Source: Myotis daubentonii (taxonomy: Eukaryota > Chordata > Mammalia > Chiroptera > Vespertilionidae). Taken from it: a stretch of 64,000 nucleotides of DNA. Within the stretch, counting starts at the first letter, position 1; the number at the start of each line of letters is the position of its first letter. The notes under the pieces were generated by a model. That model was not told where the DNA came from, made no database searches, and worked only from the letters and a program-made list of their open reading frames with translations. This document shows positions 1 to 12,610 of the stretch, in pieces. A program made the position numbers and the translations under genes. The stretch lies in assembly GCF_963259705.1 (NCBI RefSeq), contig NC_081842.1, positions 61,144,787 through 61,208,786 of the forward strand. The letters are read 5' to 3'.

Positions 1-1264
1 TGATTATAATTAAAATGCAGCCAACAGAAGATTTGTCATGAATTTATTTGCTTTATCTCTTCCTTTGCCCTTGTGGGTTCCTTGTGGGATGTTTCTGTAT
101 CTTACATTAATGTTTTTCAAACTTTAATAATCTATATAAAGCCCACCTTTTTATTTGTTTTATTTAGGTTTCCATTCTATGCTGTGTGTAGAATAATGAC
201 TCAATTCTCCCCATTTTGTCTGTTCAAACTACTGTGAACTCTTCATTCATATAGTGTGCCTTGGCATCATTTGGTCTCATTTGGTACAAATGCATTTATT
301 AGATAATAAGGATACTATGTTAATTTCTCATTAGTGCACACAACTAGATTGGTGTTACCTTGGTTGTAAATAAAAAACCAAATTCAGACACAGAAATTTT
401 ATGACACTGCTCTGTCATCTAGATGAATCTAGATGATACAGGATATTCTTATATTGATTTTTAAAAATAGGTTATTATTAATATGAAAACACAAAATTTT
501 AAGTTTGTAGAAGTCTGTCCTTTCTCTCCATTATGATAGTAGACACCAACTTGAGAAGTGCTCTCTCCCACTAGGCAGCCAATGGAGTTATTATTATTAT
601 TTTTTAATACATTAATGTGGTTTTTCTAAAGAGAAGAGCTTCTTGTTCTTAGAGGTCAGGTAAATACAGTCTAGAAACAAAAGCTGCTTTGTTAGAATGC
701 ACTTTAGCCCCATTTTCTGAAGCTTGTGGGTATCCTGATTTCTTGTGCTGCAGTATAATACAGCTATCTCACCAGGATTCGGAGCCAGTGTTCTCAAAAA
801 AGTAGGTAGATATAAAAATCAAGAGAGAAAATATCTTCCATGGGAACACTGAGGTGAGAGATTCAGGTATGTAGGAAAGATAACAAACAGAAGAACAAGA
901 CCACAAGATGATCACAGTGTACTGTATGACAGGAATCTTGAGAATTTTGAAATCCAGTAAGTTGCCCTTGCCTATTACTTTATAGCCAGAGCAACCTAAT
1001 TCATTGAGAAAGCATTTGTGGTTTAGGTAGGAAATAGGTGCTAATGTTTTGAAATAGGGATATTCTTGGGAGTGGGGGTAAGAAAGATAAAGACCTCTGC
1101 ATTGATGTATGCTGTACACATCAAAGAGTAAAAGCCAGGTGGGAAGCAAAAGGAAGTGATGCAAAAGTAGATTGAGAATTAAGTAGTAATGGAAATTGGT
1201 TGGAAGAAGAGAGTAAACTTAAATTCTGCATTTAGAAAATGGAGGTCTGGTTAAATTATATTCT

Positions 1265-1464
1265 TTTTTCTTTTTAAAAAAGTCTATTCATTTTTATGGG
1301 GGGAGAGAGAGAGAAAGACTAGAGCAACACATCGATCTGCTGCCTGCAATCTTCCCACCAGGGTTGGAGCCCGAAACCCAGGCACATGCCCTGGCCGGGA
1401 ATCAAACTGGCAATCTTTCGGTGCACGGGACTATGCCCAACCAATGAGCAATACCAGCCAGGGC
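1265..1464 (-). mobile_element. Ves SINE, antisense
   Basis: A T-rich stretch is followed by a GA-rich block, the 'ctgctgcctgc' core and the complement of a tRNA-like head ending in 'accagccagggc'. This is the layout of the tRNA-derived Ves SINE of bats, inserted antisense to GSK3B. The copy is diverged, and no clean target-site duplication was seen. Confidence 0.85.
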
Positions 1465-4400
1465 AAATATAATAGTCTCTTAGGTATGAAGTGGGGATCT
1501 AATTTAAGCACTGCTTCTTTGTTCCTCAAGTTTTTTCTTTTGTTAACAATCTGTTGTATTTTTTTCTCTGGATTCTTTTGAAAATATTGTGAAAGTGTGC
1601 ATATAAAGGATTATTTCATTTTAGTTCTGAATAAATGTAAAGATTCTACCTCCATTATAGTTCTGTGATTTGTCTTATCTATCTCCACTGCCCTGACTTT
1701 AATTTAGGCCTTCGTAGAATTGTTAAAACAACCTCCTACCTCCTAACCAATTTCCCTCCTTCAGTTTCACATACGTCACATTTTCCTTTCTGTCAAAGTT
1801 AGGTTTCTTAAAAGCACATGTGACACTGCCATTTCTGTTTAAAATCCTTCTCTGATTCCTCATTGCCTTTAGGAAAATTTGACATAATATAGATATAATG
1901 ACAAGTGAACATAATACCCAATTTATGCTTGTCAATGTAATTATTAAGTGCATGCCCCTTTACTCTCAAGTGTTCCAGTTTGGATGACAAGTATACATTT
2001 ACTCTGCTCCTAATCATTTCTACCTTTCCTGTCCAAAATAATAGGATATTTAATTCTTGTCCTGCTCTTAACCTTCCCTGAAGCATCAACTTGATAGAAC
2101 CCAGTCTTTTTCTTAAGCTTTCTAGCTCCTTCACCCTTAAATGCATATATTTAGGCAATTAACTTAAAAGTTAATAGTTAGGGTAGGTTAGGGATGTCTA
2201 ATAAGGTTATAGTATAATTGATATGAGTCGTCCCCCCTCCCATTTTGAGTGCCCAATTCTGTTAACTTTTGTCTAAGTTATTTAAGAAAAGTATTCCCTC
2301 TTTATCCCAGTAGTAAATAAACCTATGATATGAAATCAGTTAGGTAACACAGATATCTGTATATTCTTTCAGATTAATGAAATTCATAAGTGATATAACT
2401 GTTTAGTGAAAGGAAGTAAATTAGAATCCCAAGGGTCCTGATCTCTTTCAATTGGATTAGGGCTGTTTAATATGTTAGCTTTTAGCTCATTTTGAAGGGA
2501 GCATGCAATCATGCTGAATTTTTGTGTCCAATAAAACTGGTCTCCTTAATTGGATCCCAGAGAAGCCACAATCATTTCTGCCTCCTGCTATTGTCTTTTT
2601 TTTTCTTCCACATTTAGAATGTTTTTCTCTGCTTACTAAGTTTTAATCTCTTCTCAAGACCTGAAATTTCACTTCTCCCATGAAATATTTTCTGATTATT
2701 TAAGCTCTCCATGATTATATATGTACCAAGTTATACTATATGTATTATAGCATTTACAGATTTCTCTTTCAAAATGGTAATAACAAAATGGGTCCAATTC
2801 CCTAAAAATGTTTTTTGCTGTTTTTGGCATACATGATAGCTTCCTTAATAGTTAAGTGTCTGTAGGATATGTGGAACCATAGGTCATTTTTATTAAGTAT
2901 CCCAGAATGCATTATCCACAATAATCAATCCTTGCATACTTGATTTCTTAGGACATTGTACATATGTTTTAAAATGAATGAATACTGGCATTTCCATGTA
3001 GCTAACAGAGTAAGCAGATTATTGGGTTCTGAGGTCATTTCTGCTATCGAGGAATCAGACTGGACTAAACAATTATACTTAATTACTCTCTATGCTTAAA
3101 GCTATACTTACTTTTTAAAGACTTCATAATCTTACTTTTTTTTGAGCCTTTCAGTGCAATATTTTTCACTTAGTAAGCTTACCTGTTCCAACTGTAGTTT
3201 AACATGTTACCAAAAATACTTCCAGGCAGGACATGGAGAGCACAAAACAAAAATTGCCTTTAGAAACGTTTTTGCAGGTCCACTTCATCTAGCTCTTCTA
3301 GTCTCTTTACCCTAATCATTTTGCTCACTTGTATTCCAGAAAGCATAAAACTATGTTGGGGATTTCTGTTTGTTTCTATGATTGCCACTTGTCTGTTTTA
3401 TTCTATTGATTAGGTGAATCATTTCCTATATTATTATTTAACCCCTTCCGCCCTGAACATTCTACTATCCATTATCACTTTTCTCATAAATACACTGTTT
3501 TCTATTGCATTTGCTACGTATATCTTTACTAGTGCTAGAATAATCACTTTTCTTATTCTAACATTGTTTCCTATGTGAGTAGACATCTTCATTTTTCTAT
3601 TTACACTGGCTATGCTCCCATTTCTTTGCTGGTACCTAGGCTTCCTAGGGTAGTCAATCAATATGGGAGAGGAATAATATAAAAAATAAGAATATTTTTT
3701 AATTTATCATTTGTTTTTTAAAACCCATATATCCTTTGTAACCCAGTGCTGTGTTGGATGCCATAAAGAATGCAAAAGATGTAAAATATATAGTCCTTGT
3801 CCTTGAAAAGGTTACAGGTGACAAACTGACTCAGTTGAAGCAAGTACCAAATAAATATACACTAATGTATAACCATATACTTGATTGTATGTTCTAGGTG
3901 TTCAAAGGTGTTTCCCATGTTGCAGGCTTTATAAGACATCAAGGGTGGTGGAGGGAAAAAGGTGATGGAAGGACCCAGGAAAGTGGGTTGTTGAAGGAGG
4001 ATTTGGATTTCCTTAGATGTACTTAGGTTAGAATTGTTGTAGCCTAAGGGACTCTCCTTTAAGATGAGGAAGTGTGAATGAAAAATAAGTCCCTATTCTT
4101 AGGAAGGTCAGCCTGACTACAATAATAATTTCATGAACAATGAGCGATTAAATTGGATAAGTGGACATTTGGTAAATCACAATTCTGTGTAAGCCTGTAG
4201 TAATATTGATCAGTGAATGATGTTAGAGGGAGAAATTACATAGCATAGTTAAATGCTGATATCAAAACATACATAGAATGCAAGAAAGCTCAATAAGCCT
4301 TTTAGTTAGCACAGGTGAAATTTATTGAATGTTAGCTCTGTCATGGCTAAGGAAAGGATGTTTATGTTTCTTATGAATTATGTACTATATGTGAGCACTT

Positions 4401-5345
4401 AAGTAGATTTAAGTTTTTATCTTAATTAATTAGCTTGGTTAATCATCATAATTAACTGTTCAAAAAAATCCATGCCATTCTCTCACTTTTAATCCTATAT
4501 TTACATTTACAAATTGCAAATAATTTTAACTGATTAATAAATTACCTGAGAGCCAATACTTGGGTTGCCCTTTAGGAATGTTCAGAATTTATCCATTTTT
4601 AACATTAGGTTCCTTTGTATTTTGTGTATAATCAGAGAACAGTGTCTGTGTTGTGCATTTATCACAATCAAAACGGGAGGAGTAGCTGGTCAGAATAGGC
4701 ATGGCACTAGTCCTGTGTTCTACTTAGATTATCATTGCCCATAGGCATTTTTACATTGCTCTGGTTGGCTGTTTAATGCAGTAGAATTATTGAGAGTTAA
4801 TGCTCTGAGAATCAACAGTAGGCTTTGGTATGGTATATGACTATTTATAAATGGTAATTTTAAAGTGCTCAAGATTCAATCATAACATTTAGCTCCAGGT
4901 TGAAATTTGATATTTAATGGCAGAAGTCTATTCTAGGACATGTAAAGGAAAATTGCCTCTATCATTTTTGAGTTATCCAAATGCAAATTTATTTTGAATA
5001 ATTCTTTATTTAAGTACTCATTTGCATTTGTTCAATATCACTGAGACTTCCTTTTTGAAAAACTTAATTTTTTCTGTTAATTTCTTCTATGGATTAGTAT
5101 TTGTGATGAGAGTTTGTTTCAATTTAAGAAAATGTGTTGCTGCACAGGTGAGGTAGTATTTGAATCACTTGAAAGTTCATGTCAGTGTTTTGATTCCTTT
5201 CAATTTTTTCTTTTTCTTTTCTTTCTTTCAATTATTTATTTATTTGCTTTGTTCTGTTTTGTTTTATTTATTTACTTCTGTTTTTAGTTATTACAGGGGT
5301 GTTTTGGGCTCTTCATGGCCTTGCTAACATACTTGGCTGGCCATA

Positions 5346-5535
5346 TTTAGTCTGCGTACTAATTGTTAGTTGGCCCAGTTGAGTCTTACTTTGTGCTCTC
5401 AGTTTTTTTAGTCTTGTTTTCTACTTTCGTCCACCTAGTTGTGTTTTAGTTCATGAGAGATTTCTATTCTGATGGGCCGGATTTTAGTCCGTGTACTAAA
5501 TTTTAGTCTGCAGACTAAAAGTAATCCGCGGATTA
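5346..5535. repeat. Cluster of four short palindromes
   Basis: Three hairpin-like motifs of the form TTTAGTCYGNNNACTAAA lie at 5347-5362, 5483-5500 and 5501-5520. The last is a perfect 20-bp palindrome (TTTTAGTCTGCAGACTAAAA). A perfect 14-bp palindrome (TAATCCGCGGATTA) follows at 5522-5535. Three of the four are contiguous. A 12-base string complementary to part of the last palindrome occurs at 6085-6096. No transposon family is recognised. Confidence 0.75.
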
Positions 5536-5969
5536 TTTATTTTTGCAAAATATTTAATTCGCCCACTGGAAACTATCCTAAAAGAATGTTAAATTCTCTT
5601 AGAATAGCCAAGGGAATTCACAGCTACTGGTGAGTTCTGCCATTGTTTGTTCTCAATACCTAGACATAATAGACCCTACCACCTCCCTTGCATATTTGGC
5701 TCCTTTGTGCCTAGGTGTTGGTGTACATTATTATGCATGTCACCTATAACTGTGACTGTCCCTTAGTTGTATTGTTTATTGTATATATTTTTGTTTAGCT
5801 TTTGGTGGGTGAATTGGGCATATTTGCAGATGGAACTGTGTTGAATTTGTAGTGCTCAAAGATGTAGGATTTTTTTTCCAGTGAGTTTTTCCAAAAAGGA
5901 AAGAATGTTATATATTTATTTTTCCTAAGTAATGGGTGCAAGGGTATGAGGGGGCAAAGCCCACAATAG

Positions 5970-6060
5970 AAAATGTAAGTTTATACCCGCACTCCTGAGG
6001 TGATAATGTCTATTCCTGAAGAGTCCTAAGATAATGAGAATGTCAGCAAATATCTTTTAG
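5970..6060 (-). other. Inverted intronic copy of GSK3B exon 8b
   Basis: Read on the minus strand, 6025 to 5987 is a 39-nt segment with the same length as exon 8b. It is bounded by an AG (6027-6026) and a GT (5986-5985), like the exon. The last 13 exon bases plus the donor GTA form a perfect 16-nt complement (5984-5999 against exon 8b 6726-6741). The rest matches with a few substitutions and compensating single-base indels. Similarity continues weakly about 15-25 nt beyond the exon on both sides. Within the pre-mRNA this arm can pair with exon 8b across a loop of about 0.65 kb. Whether it acts this way is inference. Confidence 0.85.
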
Positions 6061-6699
6061 CAGGGAAGTCAATCCAAAATGGAGAATAATCCGCGGTGGC
6101 CTGATCCTTCTTAGCTCACACAAATTGGAAATATTTGGCTTGAAATCTATAGTAATACAAATTAAATATATTACTTCCCATCACTAATAATTTAGCAAGA
6201 AAAATGTTTATACTGTATAACTGGAATATGTTAATAGAGGAAAATTAGCATATTGGGAACATATCTTTAAAAGCAGTCTTAAATGCCCCCTCCCAGCCAT
6301 GTCAATGGATGATGAATCCAGGTCATAGAAGACCAAACACTTTACTTTGGGAACGTTACTTCTAGATTTCATTTTGATTTTAACTTTTTTTGGTTTTGTA
6401 TTTTTTTAATAAATGCACTGGCATTGGAACATAATATAAATTAAAATGTTTCTTTACTGTGCCTCACCATTGCGCAATCAAAAAAATTTTTTTGCATACA
6501 CTGTGGTGAAATAATTTTTAAAACTTGGACTTGCTACTGTGGAGACTGATGTTTAAAGTTTATAACTGTATAAACATTTTCTATGTCCCCCCCACACCAT
6601 GGATTTCTTATAACATTGGATATATTTTTCCTTGCTGGACTATTCTCTTTTGGATTGACTTCCCCTGTTTGGATTATTTCACTGCATTATCATCTTTAG

Positions 6700-6738
6700 G
6701 ATTCATCAGGAACAGGACATTTCAACTCAGGAGTGCGG
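6700..6738 (+). CDS. GSK3B: GSK3B alternative exon 8b (neuronal insert)
   Basis: The exon is 39 nt, phase 0 at both ends, and encodes DSSGTGHFNSGVR. The known mammalian insert of the GSK3B splice variant enriched in neurons is DSSGTGHFTSGVR, placed after Lys303 in the kinase C-lobe, so one Thr is Asn here. The acceptor is 'catctttag' after a pyrimidine-rich tract, and the donor is 'gtatgt'. Inclusion adds 13 residues between exon 8 (outside the window) and exon 9, and is known to change substrate preference, for example toward microtubule proteins. A UGC lies about 15 nt upstream of the acceptor, as is common for SRRM4-dependent neural exons. The exon is complementary to an intronic inverted copy at 5987-6025. 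The identification rests on exact length, phase, position before exon 9 and near identity of the peptide. Confidence 0.93.
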
Positions 6739-8411
6739 GTATGTACTTAATTTTTTTTTCCCAAAATTTCAGGGCAGGTTTATAAAACTAGGGGGAAAAC
6801 TTTTTGAAAGGCTAAACAATTATTCATTCTTGGAATGTAACAGTAAAAACAATGTAGGTAGCTCTGATTTCTGTTCATTCACTGTATGATACAGGTTTTG
6901 CTTATGGTATAGATTGTCAGTCTTCTGAGTGATTTATTGACATCTAGACTAAAGTTTAGGAATTAGGGGGGTTGAAAATTGTTTTTATAAGAATAAATAT
7001 TGACGAAGGTCCATGGAACCAAAGGTTCTGAATGTTAAGCAATTGAAATAAGTGAAGAATGAAGCAGAAACTTCTTTATTAAAAGTCAGATTTCAGTAGT
7101 TACTGGTGTCCTTTCCTTTAGACACAAAGATAATTCAGAAGAGTTGTTTTCTAGTTTAGACTGCAATTTTTAGAAGTTGCTTGCTACCACACCCTATATT
7201 ACAGTTAAAAATCTGAACTTTAGGAGACACTGGTTTTTGACCTCACATAAATGTCTACTTAACCTTTATAAGGTAATGAACCAAAGGTTTTCTCATCAGG
7301 AATCTTTCAAAGGGCTTTAAGTAATAATGGATAGTTTTTTAAAAGGCAGGTTAAGTCTTGATTTTAATGTAGGTTCTTGGAATTAATGCCTTTATTTTTT
7401 TAAAATCTGATTCCATGAGTTAGGATTCCCTGGCAAAGTAGGCTAATATGTGTCTTAGTGCTAACATGGATGGTCCTGTATAGCCTGTAAGTTACCGGAA
7501 AGATGTGGATGGCTCTTTTTTAATAATCGGAGAAAAGGTTACAATAGTGATTTATTAATAGCTTTACAAAATCTTCATTAACAAAACAGGAAATTTTTTA
7601 AAATACACTCACTGTCCAGCTACCCGACATTTGAATGTTAGCAGGAGATACTTATTTCTACTTTTAATTCTACTTATCTGCCTCCCATATTGGTGCAGAA
7701 GCATTTTTTATTATACTAGCTAGCAAAATAAATCCATATGCTGTCAAATAAGTATAAACTGTACTAGGATAAATTATGTCAGTAGTGCTTAATATTTTTA
7801 TTAAAAATTTTCCTACTGACTATTTTCTTTGACATGTTAGTTTGAGTATGGTCCTGGCTGGGAGCACATGAGGGGAAAATGACCAAGAACAGTAGAAAAT
7901 CTAAACGTTTCAAATAATACAGTAACTTTGGGTTTTCTTGACTGAGGCAAGTCAGGTCACTCAAAAGAAAAAAGGATGAAGCAGGTTGTTTTTTACCTTA
8001 CAGAGGGTTTTCTAACACAGCCAAATAAATAAATTACCAAGGCCTTCAATTTTCTAAAATAAGTCCATGAGATCCTGCTTAAATCAGTTTCTCAGTTTCC
8101 ATGGAAAATATATTCATCAATAATAAACTTTTTGTAAAACGAGAAAAAAAAAGGTTTACTCTGTACAAAGAACTCTTTTTTTTTTTTTTCAGTCTCTTGA
8201 AATCTAATGAGCCCTGTAATAGTAATTAGTTCTCCTACCTTTAGTCTAAGTGAATGCCCAGAGTTACATGAACCATTCTCATTAGGAAACCTTAGCCTCC
8301 CAGGCTCCTCCATGCCATGTCACAATCTGCATATCCTTTGCTCATTTGTGGGTCTGTTTCCCTCCATTTATACATTTCTGCATTTTTTTTAAATCTTCAT
8401 CTAAGAATACT

Positions 8412-8629
8412 TGTTTCTTTTGTTTTTTAAAGAGAGAGGGCGGAGCAAGAGAGACATTGATGTGACAGAAACACATCAATTGGTTACCTCCTGCACACAT
8501 CCCGACTGGGGCTGATGATTGAGCCTGCAACCCAGTTACGATGCCCTTGACCAGGAATTAAACTCGTGACCCGCTGGCCCGCTGGTGCGAGGACTGATGC
8601 TCCAACCACTGAGCAACATTGGCCAGGGC
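8412..8629 (-). mobile_element. Ves SINE, antisense
   Basis: A poly(T) start is followed by a GA-rich block, the complement of the SINE core and the tRNA-like end 'ggccagggc'. It directly abuts the next Ves copy, whose target duplication begins at 8630. Confidence 0.85.
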
Positions 8630-8644
8630 ACTTCTGCTTCTTTT

Positions 8645-8852
8645 CTTTTTTTAATATATTTTATTACAGAGAAGAAGGGAGAGGGATAGAGAGTTAGAAA
8701 CATCGATGAGAGAGAAACATCAATCAGCTGCCTCTTGCACACCCCCTACTGGGAATGTGCCCGCAACCAAGGTACATGCTCTTGACCTGAATCTCTGGGA
8801 CCCTTGAGTCTACAGGCCAATGCTCTATCCACTGAGCTAAACCGGTTAGGGC
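8645..8852 (-). mobile_element. Ves SINE, antisense, with target duplication
   Basis: This is a complete antisense Ves SINE ending in 'accggttagggc'. The flanking direct repeats 'acttctgcttctttt' (8630 onward and 8854 onward) mark a retroposition event next to the preceding SINE. Confidence 0.9.
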
Positions 8853-8949
8853 AACTTCTGCTTCTTTTTATGTCTGTTAATTCCACCACTGCTACTACCA
8901 CATCTTCTGTTTGAGTCTATGTTCTTCCTGTCAAGAGATACATGTTTCA

Positions 8950-9123
8950 TTTTTTTTTTTAGCAGACTTTTAAAATTTATTGATTTAGAGAGGAACAGTC
9001 TGTTCCACTTATTGATGGAATTCATTGGTTCTTTCTTGTATGTGTCCTGACTGGGGATTGAACTTCCAACCTTGGTGCATTAGGACAAAGCTCTAACCAC
9101 CAACTGAGCTACCCGGCCAGGGC
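8950..9123 (-). mobile_element. Ves SINE, antisense, diverged
   Basis: A T-run, 'attgatttagagagg' and an end in 'acccggccagggc' identify a Ves-type SINE. The internal region is shortened and diverged, suggesting an older copy. Confidence 0.75.
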
Positions 9124-9578
9124 CAGTGTTTCCTTTGGGTTTTTTTTGTTGTTTGTTTTTAAGTTTTATTTTCCCCTTCTGTTTGTATTCTTTAACTGTC
9201 CATAATTTAAAACGAAGTATATTTTCATAGTTTTATGTATTGATTAGGGATTTTAAGACATAGGTAAGTAGAAAGCTTTCTATTCCTTTAAGCAAATTAA
9301 TTTATTTGCATTTTGCTTCAATTGACTTTTTCTGTGAGTTAATGGCTCTTGATGAAAACTACATTTCTCTCTTCATGATTAAAAAAACCTTAGAGTATTC
9401 ATACAAATGAGGGTAATCTGGCCATGTTCATGAGAAATAGCTAACTTGAGAAAACAGATTTTGGAAATTTTGTCGAATTCTGGATATTCAGGAATTTCTT
9501 CAAATAATGATAGGTTCTATTTATTAACAAGATAAAATCATTGACATTTATAGACTTAGAGTAAATAGCTTTTCTTTT

Positions 9579-9807
9579 TTTTTTTTTTTAAATATATATA
9601 TATTTTATTGATTTTTTACAGAGAGGAAGGGAGAGGGATAGAGAGTTAGAAACATCGATGAGAGAGAAACATCGATCAGCTGCCTCCTGCACACCCCACA
9701 CTGGGGATGTGCCCGCAACCAAGGTACATGCCCTTGACTGGAATCGAACCTGGGAACTTTCAGTCCGCAGGCCGACGCTCTATCCATTGAGCCAAACCAG
9801 TCAGGGC
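9579..9807 (-). mobile_element. Ves SINE, antisense, with target duplication
   Basis: This is a full-length antisense Ves SINE with intact box B complement ('ggaatcgaacc'). It is flanked by 'tagcttttctttt' direct repeats (9566-9578 and from 9808). It lies about 470 bp upstream of GSK3B exon 9. Confidence 0.92.
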
Positions 9808-10249
9808 TAGCTTTTCTTTTTTAAAAGATATTGATCGCCAGATTTGAAAAGTGCTCTCTCCATTATCAATAGTTGTTCTACTACAAATCACATAAAAGAG
9901 GCAGTCAAAACTTTTAAAAAATTTTATATTCTTTAAAAAAATTTTTTATATTCTTCATGTTTTTGCCTCCAGAACTCATCCTTTCTCTTGTGCCTGTCAT
10001 ATTTTGTGTGCATGTTAGATTGTTCTGCTTTATGGTTAGCATATATAGATTTTTTTCCCACTTCTCCTAGTTTTTTCTCTGAGCTTTTCTCATAGTCTTT
10101 AATTAGCAGTTCACCACAGTGTGGTGAAGTATATGAAGTTAACTCTTTTCATTCTAGAAGGTTACTTTCACAAATGCAACCATGTTTTTGTATGTGGTAA
10201 GAATTCTCAGTACTTGGGATAAATTGCTAAGATTCTTAAAAAACATTAA

Positions 10250-10522
<273 letters not shown>

Positions 10523-12039
10523 TGACACTCTTGATTCAAATCTGTAGGACAAAAATGAACATTCTAAGTACTTATGCAGGTGGGAAAGAGCCTTTCTAAC
10601 CACTTATTAGACCACTACTTGTATGTTAGATAAAATTTTTCAAATGGGCTTAGCTTCTCTGATTTTTAGCCGATTATAATAAATCTTGGCATATGACAAG
10701 TTATAGAGATTTCACTAATATGATCTTCAGGTTTGTTTCTGAAACTTAGAACATGTAGCATTTCTTGCTTCCCAAGGGTTTATATCAAGTTTTATAAACC
10801 TAGAAACAGATTGGTGGCTGTGTTTTTTAAATTGAGATATCTTAAAAATGGGGAGAACTAGAGTGCTATACTCTTTCTTAAAACTGATATAAGTGATATA
10901 GAGAAATTTCCATCCTCTCTATAGCTTGGCACCACTGCTGCTGCTGAGAAAACAAACGTTCAAAGGAAAACTTGAGTTTTTGCATTGCTGGTTTCTAAAA
11001 GATTCAGGGATAAACACTATTTCTTCACCACGTCTATGTTCTCTCTTCTTTTCTCTCTGATTAAGACCTTACATGATTCATTTAATCAACCACACTGCCT
11101 CTAAAGATGTGACTTTCTTCAGAATTGAACATTAGAAGAGTACAATTTCCCATAGATAAAATAAGCAATAAATAAATGATTGATTGATTGACTAGTCTGC
11201 TGCTTAGTCAAGCTAAAAATAGAGACAGGGAGCTTTCTCTGATGAAATAAATACATTTCCTTTATTCTAAGGTGTATTTTTAGCCCATATTTAAATTGAA
11301 TGTGGACAAATGCATTGCTTAAGCTGTAAATTTGGAAGACCTGAGTTGCTGGTAAAATAGACTTGAATGATTCTGTTTTCTGTAATCTTAAGCTGTCAGT
11401 ATTACATAACTACTAACAATGATGGTGTAGTCTTAAACTACATTTATAAAAGAAAAATATTCACATATCTTGGGACTATTAATTTAGACTGTTTAGGTCT
11501 GATTAGAAATCATTTGAAATGTTGTTTTTGGTTCTGGCTATGCAATTTTAAGAAGAATATTAATGAATGGCAGAATTGAATATAGAGCCTGGAAAAATGA
11601 AGACTTAAGGGACTCCCAAAAGCTGTCTAAAAATACCTCAAAGACTGTATTCTAAAGAAAGGAGTAGACATATTTTTTCTCCAGATTGCAAAATTGAAAA
11701 TAGTTGCAAAAAATTAGATCAGTACACATTTGGGCTTACTATAAATACTTCAGCACCCGGCACAAATAGAGATTGAATAAAGCTATTAAGATTCAATGAA
11801 GTATTCAATTGTTTAACAGTAGAATAAGTTGTTTTCAAAACATTGATCTCTGGATCAGGAGAAAGCTGAATAATGTCAATAATGTAAATAATATTACTTC
11901 AAGTTGGCAGAAGATTAGGTTGGACACTCTTGGCCTCTTGTAGAGCAAGGTGATTCACCTCACTTCCTCCCATCACATTGTATCATCTTATATCATCACA
12001 AGAAGGATAAGTACAGTCCAATAAGCTATTTTGAGAGAG

Positions 12040-12270
12040 AGCTAGCACATGCACATTCACATAACTTTTATTACAGTATGTTTTAATAATTGTTCTATTT
12101 TATTGTTGTTAATCTCTTACTGTTCCTAATTTATAAATTAAATCTTATCATAGGTATATATGTATGTATAGGGAAAAAAAACATATATAAGGTTTGATAC
12201 TATGCTCAATTTTAGGCATCCACTGGGGGTCATAGAACGTATCCCCTGCGGATAAGGGGGACTACTATAA
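12040..12270 (+). mobile_element. Tigger-like DNA transposon remnant
   Basis: The segment ends in 'cgtatcccctgcggataa' followed by 'gggggactacta', the complement of the terminal repeat typical of mammalian Tigger (pogo-type) elements. The upstream part ('atgtatgtatagggaaaa', 'aggcatccactgggggtc') also resembles the Tigger 3' region. The left end was not located. Confidence 0.6.
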
Positions 12271-12395
12271 TTACATTTGATTTATTAGTCACTTTCATAT
12301 AAGTGGAGTCATGTAATATGTTACTTTTTGTGTCTAGCTTCTTTTAGTAAGGCAAACCTTGCCAATGAACAGAACTGTGAAGAGTAAACACTTGA

Positions 12396-12610
12396 GCCCT
12401 AACCGGTTTGGCTCAGTAGATAGAGTGTCGGCCTACGGACTGAAGGGTCCTGGGTTTGATTCCAGTCACAGGTACATGCCCAGGTTGCTGGCTTGATTCC
12501 CAGTGCGGGGTGTACAGGGGCAGCCAATCAATGATTCTCTCTCATCATTGATGTTTCTCTCCCTCTTCCTTCCTCTCTAAAATCAACAAAAAAAAAAATA
12601 TTTTTTTAAA
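12396..12610 (+). mobile_element. Ves SINE, sense
   Basis: The copy begins 'gccctaaccggtttggctca' and has a tRNA-like head, the tail 'ctctctaaaatcaac' and a poly(A) end. Imperfect direct repeats 'agagtaaacacttgag' flank it. It is one of the sense copies downstream of exon 9, opposite in orientation to those upstream. Confidence 0.9.

Larger units (their letters stand above)
1..6699 (+). other. GSK3B: GSK3B intron upstream of exon 8b
   Basis: This AT-rich intronic sequence holds no coding exon that I can see. GSK3B exon 8, which should precede exon 8b, is not in the window. Contents: an antisense Ves SINE (1265-1464), a cluster of palindromes (5346-5535) and an inverted copy of exon 8b (about 5970-6060), listed separately. 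The stretch from about 5340 to 6700 has no recognisable mobile element and could be a conserved regulatory flank of exon 8b. The short open frames here lack family features and are treated as chance. Confidence 0.8.

Noticed and set aside
5986..6739. A 754-bp DNA transposon with long terminal inverted repeats and TA at both ends
   Set aside because: The right arm is GSK3B exon 8b itself with its splice sites, so the repeat is an inverted copy of an exon, not a transposon end.
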